Below are positions 17,901 through 25,558 of a stretch of DNA of 64,000 bases, one piece after another. The translations under genes and the position numbers were made by a program. How positions within the stretch are numbered: the first letter of the stretch is position 1; the number at the start of each line of letters is the position of its first letter. The DNA lies in NCBI RefSeq assembly GCF_004363235.1, contig NZ_SNYW01000010.1, forward strand, positions 62,001 to 126,000, read 5' to 3'. The DNA comes from Dongia mobilis (GTDB lineage: Bacteria > Pseudomonadota > Alphaproteobacteria > Dongiales > Dongiaceae). Under the pieces are notes generated by a model, which did no database searches, was not told the DNA's origin, and saw nothing but the letters and a program-made list of their open reading frames with translations.

Positions 17901-19304
17901 ATGGCCGTTGAGCGCCACCGGCCCGGCGACGAGATCCAAGGAGTCCAGCAGCGCATTGCCGGCAAGATCGAGCGTGCCATTCACCCCCAGCGTGATGCCA
18001 TCGGCCAGCAGCGCATCGGCTTGCGCCTGACCGAGGCTGATCCCCGCGGCGTTCAGCAGGGCGTCGAAGGCGATCGGCTCCTGCAGGAGATCGTCGCCGC
18101 TCAGCGTCAGGGCGAGATCGCTCGTCGCCACCCTGTTCCCCAGTGCAGCGAGCGACAGGACGGAGGCGGCAAGATCAATATCCAGCGCCGGCCAGGTGCC
18201 GGTCGCCCTGCCATCAAGGGCAATGCTCTCGAATGCGATATCCGGCAGAAGGCCGGCCAGGATTGCGGGAGTGTCCGCCCGGATCGAAATGCCGAGATCG
18301 CTGCCGCCTTGCAGACCGATCCGGCCCTTGGCCGAGATGTGTGCCGCCTCGCTGTCGATATTCAACGCGGCAAGATCGATTGCCTCGGCATCCGCCGGTA
18401 TGGCGGCCGCCATCACGATATCGAGGCCGCCTGCCAGGATCGGGCGCAGGTCGGGCGGCAATAGCGGCGCAGGCATCAAGCTCGCGGCCAGTTCGATATC
18501 GTGCCGCTCCCGTCCCTTCACGCCGGCAGTGAGTTCCATTAGGCTGTTGCCGTTGAGCGTAGCAGCGAGCCGACCCTGCCAGTCGGAGAGCGGACCGGCC
18601 CCGCTTGCCTCGATCCTGAGATCGGGAGCATCGGCGAGGCCAAGCGTCTTGGTGAGCAGGCCGCCCCGCGGCTCATGGATCGCCAAGTCGACATCGAGCT
18701 TGTCGAGTGCAGGCAGGAAGGTGATGGCTACCGTGATGTTGTCGGTGGGCCCGCCCATGCGCCGCAGATCGAGATCGAGCGCCAGACCGGCCGCCGCATC
18801 GCCGAGTTGCGCCTTCGCCGCCAGCGTGAACTGCGCCGGTTCGCCGAGGAACGCATCCGCCAATGCGATCTCTGCGACCGTCAGGCTGCCGAGGTCGATG
18901 GCGACCGGCAGGCTGGGCCAGGTGAAGGGCTCGTCTTTCGGCGGCTCGGGGGATGCCGAAGCTGCCGGCGATCGCGACAGGTCGATGCGATTGACGGCGA
19001 TCCGGTCGATCGCCGCGCGTCCGGCGAGGAGCGCCAGCGGCGACCAGGATATCTCGACACGGTCGATGCCGAGCCAATCTCCTTCCCGATCGGAAAGCGC
19101 CAGGTCGGACAGGCTGAAATCGATCGGCAGGAAACCCTCGATCGCGCCGATCTTCAAGCCACTCTCCGGCGTGGTCGCGGCAGCCTCGATCTCGGCTATC
19201 AGCAGCGCGCGTCCGTGATCGGTCTGCAGATAGACAAGTGCGCCAACCAGAACCAGCGCGATCGAGAGCAGCGCGAGACCGGCATATCTCAGCGCGCGCC
19301 GCAT
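15000..19304 (-). CDS. tamB: Translocation and assembly module subunit TamB
   Basis: A 1434-residue AsmA-like protein of the TamB family (formerly DUF490). One N-terminal membrane anchor (residues ~5-25, YAGLALLSIALVLVGALVYL) is followed by a very long repetitive beta-rich periplasmic region. The conserved C-terminal domain contains GTFDIVGRRLTFNRGRVEFDG and the segment PTLPEDEVLSQLLFEKSSGELT. It spans from inner to outer membrane and is thought to move phospholipids and help insert outer-membrane proteins with TamA. The start overlaps the tamA stop by ATGA, so translation is coupled. Length is normal for the family. Confidence 0.95.
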   Translation of the reverse strand: MRRALRYAGLALLSIALVLVGALVYLQTDHGRALLIAEIEAAATTPESGLKIGAIEGFLPIDFSLSDLALSDREGDWLGIDRVEISWSPLALLAGRAAIDRIAVNRIDLSRSPAASASPEPPKDEPFTWPSLPVAIDLGSLTVAEIALADAFLGEPAQFTLAAKAQLGDAAAGLALDLDLRRMGGPTDNITVAITFLPALDKLDVDLAIHEPRGGLLTKTLGLADAPDLRIEASGAGPLSDWQGRLAATLNGNSLMELTAGVKGRERHDIELAASLMPAPLLPPDLRPILAGGLDIVMAAAIPADAEAIDLAALNIDSEAAHISAKGRIGLQGGSDLGISIRADTPAILAGLLPDIAFESIALDGRATGTWPALDIDLAASVLSLAALGNRVATSDLALTLSGDDLLQEPIAFDALLNAAGISLGQAQADALLADGITLGVNGTLDLAGNALLDSLDLVAGPVALNGHAVAENWGAGLTAALHLTASDLARVGKAGTMNLSGAIAADLGLTMDAGAMSVDLDARASALATGVSQVDGLLGPAPQIVAAFSRGADASIDVQSLSLQGQAVTVTAKGAVMPAQTSLTADINIADLAAIDPGASGALNLKAAVDGTLAAPRLQADLSSPRLGFGDIAADNLKVNLTASDLATAPQASISGNADLLGYPARLRLAVATEAASGAIRIDNLALQHGPSAVSGAVRVLNGVADGKLKLAISSLAPYAPLVGSDLDGSVLGDIALRDGGGQQDVELDLTASGIALSEDLRIGSIRVVGSVADASGMQAIDARLDVAALVTPQIQFDNVALTARGDAAAMDVDLAAAGPEASLDMQADLARSPEQIAAEIASLRATLRGETLALRQPARIVLAGERVEIAGLDLGYGDGGMALDGSLSPVGNDLALRINRLSLGILRMVDPAQQVAGTIDGNLSLGGPAGTPVADFDLSASDIALDRTSGLTIGANLRGAWRDDRLQATSRVDFSTGGGLDLTAALGLPADPASGLPRLDEDAALDARAAGDLDLAVVNRLLAGGADRIAGKLTVDLAARGTLANPNAAGSAVLSEGRYDNLRYGIKLRGMAMEVRGNGDRLEIASLTARTPGKGRISGNGGITLGGDMPVEIAVKLERALVIDTDLARAVVDADLGIIGTVKQELSLAGRVSVPKSEIRIPDRLPASVQEIEVIEVNAPPERARAIKAAKAQPPRTVAINLDVRIDVRQMMIRGRGLETEMEGSLKVAGTADLPIVTGEVGMRRGTFDIVGRRLTFNRGRVEFDGGEKIDPILDFEAVSKVDAYDISINVGNRASQPKISLSSTPTLPEDEVLSQLLFEKSSGELTAFEALQLAQAAAELAGVSTGIGMLDAIRGATGLDHLSVNAGDGKTGPSLSAGRYVTDRVYVGVKQGSAANSSAAQVEIDMTDNIKLETELGADAGKAGINWEWDY

Positions 19305-21166
19305 CAGAAGGCCTGGCCGATGCTGATGTAGAAGGCGGCGAATTCGTCGTCGTCGCGCGGGTTGAGCGGCACCGCGATATCGGCGCGGATCGGGCCGATG
19401 GCGGTGTAGTAGCGGAAACCGAGGCCGGCGGCAAACTGGACCTCCTCGTCGAAGCCGTAGAAGACGTCGTCGGACACCGTGCCGAAATCAAGGAAAGGCA
19501 CCAGGCCGAAATTGTCGAGAAAGCGATAGCGCAATTCGATGCTGCCGGTGACCAGCGACCGGCCGCCCAGAGGCTCGTCATCCGCGTCCAGCGGGCTGAT
19601 GGAGCGGAACTCATAGCCGCGGACCGAGCCACCACCACCGGCATAGAGGCGCCGGTCGGCCGGCAGATCGGCCGTATCCCCGCCGAAGACATTGGCAAGG
19701 CCGAGGCGACCGGCCAGCACCACATCCCCCTCGCCCACCATGTTCCAATACGCCGAGAGGTCAGCGCTGGTGCCGAATACGTCCTGGCTGGAGCCGAGGA
19801 ACTGCGGATAGGCGAAGCCGGACACCACCAGGCGCGTGCCCGAGATCGGGTTGAGGAGGTCCGTCGTCGTGTCATAGCGGAAGGTGCCGCGCGGGCCGAC
19901 CAGCAGGAAATCATCGGTCTCGCCGTCCTCCGTGATCTGCGAGGCCTCGATATCCATTAAGGCGCCGACGCTCATCTGCTCATTGAGGCGCCGCTCGATT
20001 CCTGCCGAACCGCCAATGGCGCGCTTGTCGAAGGTTTCGTCGTCGTTTTCCTCGATGGCGGAGAGATTGAGCAGCAGATCCTGGTCGCGCTCGATGAAAT
20101 CCGGCTTACGGAAGGCGGCCGAGACAGCGAAGTTGGTATCCGTCAGGTCGTTCTCGCCGAGGCCGCCAACCTCCGCTTCCAGGCGCAGGCGTTCGGCACC
20201 GCCGAAGAGATTGCGGTGCCCCCAATAGGCCTTGAGGCCGGCGCCGTCATTGGTCGAATAATTGGCGCCGAAGCCGATGAAGCGCCGCTTGCGCTCGGTC
20301 ACCTCGATGGCGACCGGCAATTGCCCGTTGGCATCCAGTTCCTTCGCCGTCGTCACCTTGACACTGTCGAAGACGTCGAGGCTCCTGAGATCATCGCGCA
20401 GCGCCATGATCTCGGCCGGGCTGTACATCTGACCCGGCCGGAAGGCAGTTCGCTGCTGCATGAAGGCGGGATCGACCTGGGTGAGGCCGCTGATGGTAAC
20501 GGGCCCCATCGTCGCCTGGGGCCCCGGATCAATGTCAAAGGCGACGGTCACCGTGCCGGTGGCATGATCCACCACGGCCGGCGGCAGATCGACCCTGGCG
20601 AAGGGATAACCCTGGGCCAGGATCGCGTTCAGCAGCCGTTCGCGCTCGTTGAGGATGTTGGCGGCCCTGGCCGGATTGCCCGCCTTGATCTGCGGCCCGA
20701 TCCCGGGTGGCAGGACCACATCGGACCGCGCCGCGCGCACCTCGACCGCCCCAAGGGTGAAAAGCTTGCCTGGCTCGATCCCGATCGCGACCGGCAAAAC
20801 GCCTTCCGGCGCGACCTCTTCGTCCAGCAGCGCCGGGTCCTCGACATCGCGCCCGGCCACCTGGATGGCGACCGTCCCGCCATAATAGCCGGCGGAGCGC
20901 AGCGCCTTTTCGAGCCGCGGCAGGTCGCTTTCGGCGCGGCGCTGCAGGCTGAAGAGATCCTCCGGCGGTATGTCCTTGAGTTCGATCAGGGTGGAACTGG
21001 CCTCCACCGCGGATTGCAGCGAGGCGTCCGACAGCGGTGTCACTTCGACCCTGTAATCGAGGGCAGAGGCCGGCAACGCCACCGGCAGCAGAAGGATCTG
21101 CGCCGCGATGCGCACTGCCGGGCGCAGTCCGGCCGTCCATCCATCGATATGCAGAACCGATCCCAA
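19304..21166 (-). CDS. tamA: Translocation and assembly module subunit TamA (Omp85 family)
   Basis: A 620-residue outer-membrane protein with three POTRA-like domains (residues ~35-280) and a C-terminal 16-strand barrel, including YAGGGGSVRGYEFRSISP, the Omp85 VRGY motif that contacts the lid loop. The signal peptide is hydrophobic (ILLLPVALPASA). The first codon at 21166 is TTG. A GTG at 21115 would give a more compact signal peptide (RIAAQILLLPVALPASA) and may be the true start. It lies directly before tamB with a 1-base overlap. Together they form the TAM complex. Confidence 0.93.
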   Translation of the reverse strand: MGSVLHIDGWTAGLRPAVRIAAQILLLPVALPASALDYRVEVTPLSDASLQSAVEASSTLIELKDIPPEDLFSLQRRAESDLPRLEKALRSAGYYGGTVAIQVAGRDVEDPALLDEEVAPEGVLPVAIGIEPGKLFTLGAVEVRAARSDVVLPPGIGPQIKAGNPARAANILNERERLLNAILAQGYPFARVDLPPAVVDHATGTVTVAFDIDPGPQATMGPVTISGLTQVDPAFMQQRTAFRPGQMYSPAEIMALRDDLRSLDVFDSVKVTTAKELDANGQLPVAIEVTERKRRFIGFGANYSTNDGAGLKAYWGHRNLFGGAERLRLEAEVGGLGENDLTDTNFAVSAAFRKPDFIERDQDLLLNLSAIEENDDETFDKRAIGGSAGIERRLNEQMSVGALMDIEASQITEDGETDDFLLVGPRGTFRYDTTTDLLNPISGTRLVVSGFAYPQFLGSSQDVFGTSADLSAYWNMVGEGDVVLAGRLGLANVFGGDTADLPADRRLYAGGGGSVRGYEFRSISPLDADDEPLGGRSLVTGSIELRYRFLDNFGLVPFLDFGTVSDDVFYGFDEEVQFAAGLGFRYYTAIGPIRADIAVPLNPRDDDEFAAFYISIGQAF

Positions 21167-21255
21167 TTTTGCCCCAACGCCGTCCCGTCAATACGTGGAC
21201 GCATTGTGGCGGCGTTGGTTCCCGCTGGCGACCCCAAATCTGCCAATTCGGCCAA

Positions 21256-21606
21256 TCAGATAGGGTTTCCTGGATCGGCGCCGAGATGGCGCCGCAATTC
21301 AGGCTCGAGCCGGCCAAAGAGCGCCAGGGCCACCATGTGGAAATCCGCCCGGAGGCTCCAGAGCGGGTGACGGAAGGTGGCGGGCCGGTTCCGCTCGATG
21401 CAGAAATGGCCGATCCAGGCGAGGCCATAGGCAAACACCAGCGCCCCCGGGACCAGCCATCCAACCTTGAGATAAAGCGCCAGGAGCAAGAGGCCGAGGC
21501 CACCCAGCGTCCCTGCCACATGCAGGGCTCGGGTCGCCGGCCGGCTGTGCTCTCGCAGGTACAGGGGCCAGAATTCACCATAAGTCCGTGGGCGTTCAGG
21601 CGACAT
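21256..21606 (-). CDS. DUF962/Mpo1-like membrane protein
   Basis: A 116-residue protein of the DUF962 family, related to yeast Mpo1, an Fe-dependent dioxygenase of 2-hydroxy fatty acids. Two hydrophobic stretches (residues ~28-60) are flanked by the conserved HSRPATRALHVAGT and GHFCIERNRPATFRHPLWSL, which provide the conserved His residues. ATG 21606 is supported by GGGGAGG about 8 bases upstream. The frame extends further to 21660 but without conservation. Bacterial function is not established. It precedes tamA by 89 bases on the same strand and may share its transcript. Confidence 0.82.
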   Translation of the reverse strand: MSPERPRTYGEFWPLYLREHSRPATRALHVAGTLGGLGLLLLALYLKVGWLVPGALVFAYGLAWIGHFCIERNRPATFRHPLWSLRADFHMVALALFGRLEPELRRHLGADPGNPI

Positions 21607-21710
21607 CGCAGCACCTCCCCCGGATCTCAGGCGCCGGCGTGCGCCGGAACCTGATTCCATTATATCCAGATGGCCATATCATGCTTATATTTCAAGGAAT
21701 TGTGTTATTC

Positions 21711-21738
21711 TTGACATGCCCCCCAAGGGGCATATATA
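21711..21738 (+). promoter_or_regulatory. Strong sigma-70-type promoter of the tRNA gene, with palindromic spacer
   Basis: TTGACA (21711-21716) and TATATA (21733-21738) are separated by 16 bases. The spacer itself is a palindrome, TGCCCC-CCAA-GGGGCA. Transcription would start near 21,745, about 60 bases before the mature tRNA. Confidence 0.75.
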
Positions 21739-21806
21739 CGCTCCCGGCCAGCGGCACCCCGATGTGTCGCGGCTTTTTCGGGGGCAGATCCGGCCCCTCG
21801 CGCGTG

Positions 21807-21881
21807 GCACCGTAGCTCAGCGGTAGAGCAGGGGAATCATAATCCCTTGGTCGGGGGTTCAAATCCCTCCGGTGCTACCAT
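21807..21881 (+). tRNA. tRNA with CAU anticodon (elongator Met, possibly Ile2)
   Basis: A 75-base cloverleaf with an encoded CCA end. The acceptor stem is seven pairs beginning with a G-U pair, followed by a D-arm with a short loop (AGCGGTA). The anticodon loop ATCATAA gives CAU, and the T-arm contains GTTCAAAT. The first pair is not the C-A mismatch of initiator tRNA, and the anticodon stem differs from the initiator pattern, so this is an elongator. Elongator Met and the Ile2 species whose CAU is modified by TilS cannot be told apart safely here. A strong promoter lies about 70 bases upstream. Confidence 0.93.
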
Positions 21882-21897
21882 CTTCCCTCCCCTACCA

Positions 21898-23103
21898 ATG
21901 AAATCAGTCGCCGCACCGCATCCGGCGCGATATATGAGCGCGATGCGTCCCGCTCCGCCCGTCCCCGACCAATCCGTCCCCGACCAGTTCGAGATATTCC
22001 TGGTGGCCAATCCCGGCTTCGAGGCGACGCTCTGCGCCGAGGCGCGGGCGAAGGGGTTTGCCATGCCCGCCGTGGTTCCAGGTGGTGTCACCATTGCCGG
22101 AGGCTGGCCGGAGGTGTGGCGCGCCAATCTGCAATTGCGCGGGGTGAGCCGGGTGCTGGTCCGCATCGCCGCCTTCCCGGTCTTCCACCTGGCGCAACTC
22201 GACAAGCGGGCGCGGAAGGTGGAATGGGGGAAATTCCTGAAGAAGGACGAGCCCTTCCAGGTCGAGGCCAGCTGCCGCCATTCCAAGATCTATCACTCGG
22301 GCGCCGCAGCTGAGCGGATCAGGAAGGCAATCGAAGCCAGCCTCGGCGCCCAGCCCTCGGCGGACGCCGCCATATCGATCAAGGCGCGGATCGAGGACGA
22401 CCTTTGTACCATCAGCATCGACACTTCGGGGGAATCGCTGCACAAGCGCGGCCACAAGGAGGCCGTCAACAAGGCCCCGATGCGCGAGACGCTGGCCGCC
22501 CTCTTCCTGCAGCAATGCGGTTATGACGGGACCGAGCCGGTGCTGGATCCGATGTGCGGCTCCGGCACCTTCGTGATCGAGGCGGCGGAGATCGCCCTCG
22601 GCCTCGATTCCGGCCGGACGCGCAGCTTCGCCTTCGAGAAATTGCCGAGCTTCGACCCAGTCGCCTGGGAAAAACTGAAGGCCGCGACGGCACCGGTGGC
22701 AACCGATCTCAAATTCCATGGCTGCGACCGCGATGCCGGCGCCATCGAGATGAGCCGCGCCAACGCCGCGCGCGCCGGCGTCGAAGGCATCACCACCTTT
22801 CGCCATTGCGGCGTCACCGCGGCCACGGCGCCTCGCGGCAAGCCCGGCCTTGTCATCGTCAACCCGCCCTATGGCGCACGGCTGGGTGACAAGAAGCGGC
22901 TTTATGGCCTCTATCGCTCGCTGGGCGATACCTTGCGCGCGCGCTTTGCCGGCTGGCGCGTCGCCGTCATCACCAGCGATGCGACGCTGGCACGCGCCAC
23001 CAACCTACCCTTCGGCGAGCCATTCGGCCCGGTATCCCATGGCGGCACACGGGTCCATCTGTTCCAGACCGGGCCGTTGCCGCCGACCAGCGCGATGGCC
23101 TAG
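21898..23103 (+). CDS. THUMP-domain class I RNA methyltransferase (COG0116, RlmL/TrmN-like)
   Basis: A protein of up to 401 residues that methylates RNA using S-adenosylmethionine. The N-terminal half (FEIFLVANPGFEATLCAEA to ISIDTSGESLHKRGHKEA) is a ferredoxin-like plus THUMP RNA-binding module. The C-terminal half is the Rossmann methyltransferase, with DPMCGSGTFVIEAAEIALG for cofactor binding and the catalytic NPPY (IVNPPYGARLGD) typical of N2-guanine or N6-adenine methylation. It corresponds to the methyltransferase part of E. coli RlmL; whether it acts on 23S rRNA or tRNA is open. The start is uncertain: ATGs at 21898, 21934 and 21943 all precede the conserved part. The tRNA gene ends 16 bases before the first. 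Confidence 0.88.
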   Translation: MKSVAAPHPARYMSAMRPAPPVPDQSVPDQFEIFLVANPGFEATLCAEARAKGFAMPAVVPGGVTIAGGWPEVWRANLQLRGVSRVLVRIAAFPVFHLAQLDKRARKVEWGKFLKKDEPFQVEASCRHSKIYHSGAAAERIRKAIEASLGAQPSADAAISIKARIEDDLCTISIDTSGESLHKRGHKEAVNKAPMRETLAALFLQQCGYDGTEPVLDPMCGSGTFVIEAAEIALGLDSGRTRSFAFEKLPSFDPVAWEKLKAATAPVATDLKFHGCDRDAGAIEMSRANAARAGVEGITTFRHCGVTAATAPRGKPGLVIVNPPYGARLGDKKRLYGLYRSLGDTLRARFAGWRVAVITSDATLARATNLPFGEPFGPVSHGGTRVHLFQTGPLPPTSAMA

Positions 23104-23112
23104 CGCCGTGCT

Positions 23113-23976
23113 TCACTCCGGCAGGGCGGAAATCGTGTAGAGGCTGCGCTGCAGCGAGGTCGGCTTGGCTTCAGGCCCGAAACTGTCGGTGAAGATGGTG
23201 GCGATGCGCTTCGAGCGATAGAGATGGCTGAGGGCCCGGTCGACGGCGAGCCGCATGTCGTCATCGCCCCGCTTCATGGCCAGCGCATAGGGTTCGATGG
23301 AAAGGAAGTTGTCGGCGATCAGCAGCTTGCCCGGCTCCACATTCTTGCCCATCAGGAAAAGCAGGATGGTGCGGTCGGCGAAATAGGCGTCCGTCTCGCC
23401 GCGTTCGAGTGCCGCCAGTCCGTCGAGATGACTGCCGACCGGTACCACATCGGCGGTGATCTTCTCGCGCTCCAGCGTGATGCGCAGCGAATCCTCGGTC
23501 GTGGTGCCGTCGAGGACGCCCACCTTCTTGCCGGCCAGCCCGTAAATGTCCTGCGGCCCGTCGGGGCGAATGATGAGGCCGGCACCGCTCATGAAGGTCG
23601 GAACGGAGAAATCGACCTTCTCGCGGCGCGCCAGCGTGGCGGTGGTCGCCTCGCACAACAAATCGGCCTTGCCGTCAGCGATGGCGTCGAAGCGATTCTC
23701 CGCCGTCACCGGGACATACTCGATGCCAAGGTCCGGCAACTGCAGCGCCTGTCTGAGCTCGTCGACGACCGCCTCGCACAGGGCCACGGAATAGCCCTGG
23801 TATTTCCCCTGCTCATCCGCCGACGAAAAGGGCGGCGCATCGGCGCGGACGGCCAGGCGGATAGCGTTACTCGACTTGATGTCGCCCAGCACATCCGCAA
23901 GCGCGGGCGCAGTGAACACGGAAATCAGAAGGACGGCGAGCAAGGAACGGCAGGCAATCGGTATTCGAGACGTCAT
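23113..23976 (-). CDS. Periplasmic solute-binding protein, SBP_bac_3 type (amino-acid-like)
   Basis: A 287-residue secreted protein. A signal peptide (SLLAVLLISVFTAPALA) is followed by a family-3 binding-protein fold: IRLAVRADAPPFSSADEQGKYQGYSVALCEAV, then ADLLCEATTATLARREKVDFSVP, then GKKVGVLDGTTTEDSLR. Such proteins deliver amino acids or related polar solutes to ABC permeases. No permease or ATPase gene is adjacent, so it is an orphan or serves a distant transporter or receptor. The second of two close ATGs (23976) was chosen because GAGGGGG lies 6 bases upstream. It is the last gene of the long minus-strand run that begins with cysE, 39 bases after the SCP2 gene. Confidence 0.87.
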   Translation of the reverse strand: MTSRIPIACRSLLAVLLISVFTAPALADVLGDIKSSNAIRLAVRADAPPFSSADEQGKYQGYSVALCEAVVDELRQALQLPDLGIEYVPVTAENRFDAIADGKADLLCEATTATLARREKVDFSVPTFMSGAGLIIRPDGPQDIYGLAGKKVGVLDGTTTEDSLRITLEREKITADVVPVGSHLDGLAALERGETDAYFADRTILLFLMGKNVEPGKLLIADNFLSIEPYALAMKRGDDDMRLAVDRALSHLYRSKRIATIFTDSFGPEAKPTSLQRSLYTISALPE

Positions 23977-24015
23977 GGTCATCCCCCTCGGATCGGCGCT
24001 CTGGTCCGGAGCACC

Positions 24016-24318
24016 TCAATCGCTGAACATTGCGGTCAGTTTCAGGGCTACACCCATACTGCCTTCGACCTTCAGCTTGCCGGTCATGTAGGCCAGCGTG
24101 GGGTCGAGCTGCCCTTGCAGCAGTTTCTGCAGGTTTGCGGGATTGATGGTGATGGTGGTGTTGGCATCGCCAAGATCCTTGCCCTCGATCACCGGGGGAT
24201 GCTCGGTGCCATCCCAGAAGATGATGTCGTCCTCGACCAGAAACTTGACCTTGTAGCCGAGCTTGACGTTCTGCCCGGCGCGCCGGCGCATCTCCTCGAT
24301 CAGTGCATCGGTCTCCAT
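24016..24318 (-). CDS. SCP2 sterol-carrier-like protein
   Basis: A 100-residue single SCP2 domain. The pattern FLVEDDIIFWDGTEHPPVIEG is followed by NTTITINPANLQKLLQGQLDPTLAYMTGKLKVEGSMGVALKL, including the family's G-K-(L/I)-K-x-x-G-(S/D) turn. SCP2 proteins bind lipids or acyl chains in a hydrophobic tunnel. In bacteria stand-alone copies have no firm role. ATG 24318 was chosen; GGGGG lies upstream. It lies 31 bases after mnmA and 39 before the binding-protein gene on the same strand, so it is likely co-transcribed with mnmA. Confidence 0.88.
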   Translation of the reverse strand: METDALIEEMRRRAGQNVKLGYKVKFLVEDDIIFWDGTEHPPVIEGKDLGDANTTITINPANLQKLLQGQLDPTLAYMTGKLKVEGSMGVALKLTAMFSD

Positions 24319-24349
24319 CAAGCCCCCGTTCGAGATCGTCCGCCCCGTT

Positions 24350-25522
24350 TCAAGCTGCAGTTGCAGCCTGCCCTACTTCACCCTCGCTTGCCAAGCATTC
24401 CGTGGCGGCAATCCAGCCGCCACCCAGGACGCGATCGCCCTGGTAGAAGGCGGCGGCCTGACCCGGTGCCACACCGAACTGCGCCTCGGCCAGCAGCACG
24501 CGCGCCGTGCCATCAGAGCCCAGCAGCACGCGCCCCGCCGCCGGCGCGCTCATCGAGCGCAGCTTGACGGAAATCAGTTCGCCGGTCGCCGGAATGGCGC
24601 CACCCAGCCAGTTGACCTCGCGCAGATGGACCAGGTTGCGGGCGAGCGCGCTTTTCGGCCCCACGATCACCTGCCTGCGCGCAGTATCCAGGCGCACGAC
24701 ATAGAGCGGCTCGTTATTGGTGCCCTTTTCGTTGACACCAATGCCGCGGCGCTGGCCGATCGTGTAGTGGATGATGCCTTGATGCTTGCCCAGGACGCGG
24801 CCGTCGACATGGACGATCTCGCCAGGCGCCGCGGCACCCGGCCGCAAGCGCTCGACGACACTCACATAATTACCGTTGGGCACGAAGCAGATGTCCTGGC
24901 TGTCGGGCTTCGCCGCCACCTCGAGGCCGAAGCGTTCCGCCAGCGCGCGCGTCTCCGCCTTCGGCAGATGGCCCAGGGGAAAGCGCAGGTAGTCCAGCTG
25001 CTCCTGGGTGGTCGCGAACAGGAAATAGCTCTGGTCGCGGTTGGGGTCGGTGCCGCGATGGAGTTCCGCACCCTGCGCTCCCATTACCCGGCGCACGTAA
25101 TGCCCGGTGGCGAGGCAATCGCCGCCGAGATCGCGCGCCTGGGCCAGGAGATCGCGGAACTTCACACGCTGGTTGCAGCGCACGCAGGGGATCGGCGTCT
25201 CGCCCTTCAAATAGGAATCGGCGAATTCCTGCATCACCGCGTCGGAGAATTTGGTCTCGTAATCCAGCACGAAATGCGGAATGCCGATGCGCTCGGCCAC
25301 CCGACGCGCGTCATAGATGTCCTGACCGGCGCAGCAGGCACCCTTCTTCGCCAGCGCCACGCCATGATCGTAAAGCTGGAGGGTGACGCCGACCACGTCA
25401 TAGCCCTCCTCCTTGAGGAGGGCAGCCACGACGGAACTGTCGACGCCGCCGGACATGGCGACGACGACCCGCGTTTCCGCCGGCGCCTTGGCAAAACCCA
25501 ATGAGTTGAACGATTTGGTCAT
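24350..25522 (-). CDS. mnmA: tRNA-specific 2-thiouridylase MnmA
   Basis: A 390-residue enzyme that makes 2-thiouridine at wobble position 34 of Lys, Glu and Gln tRNAs, using ATP and sulfur relayed from IscS. The PP-loop SGGVDSS is at residues 24-30. The catalytic Cys pair is C116 (in [11 protein letters not shown]) and C212 (in [11 protein letters not shown]), both conserved. IGQRRGIGV and the C-terminal beta-barrel are also present. Its place at the 3' side of the isc genes, on the same strand, fits its dependence on the cysteine desulfurase. A hydrolase gene lies between, with 36 bases of spacing. Confidence 0.96.
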   Translation of the reverse strand: MTKSFNSLGFAKAPAETRVVVAMSGGVDSSVVAALLKEEGYDVVGVTLQLYDHGVALAKKGACCAGQDIYDARRVAERIGIPHFVLDYETKFSDAVMQEFADSYLKGETPIPCVRCNQRVKFRDLLAQARDLGGDCLATGHYVRRVMGAQGAELHRGTDPNRDQSYFLFATTQEQLDYLRFPLGHLPKAETRALAERFGLEVAAKPDSQDICFVPNGNYVSVVERLRPGAAAPGEIVHVDGRVLGKHQGIIHYTIGQRRGIGVNEKGTNNEPLYVVRLDTARRQVIVGPKSALARNLVHLREVNWLGGAIPATGELISVKLRSMSAPAAGRVLLGSDGTARVLLAEAQFGVAPGQAAAFYQGDRVLGGGWIAATECLASEGEVGQAATAA

Positions 25523-25558
25523 GGCCCGCTTATACCATCCGGGGCGCGCCCGGCCAAA

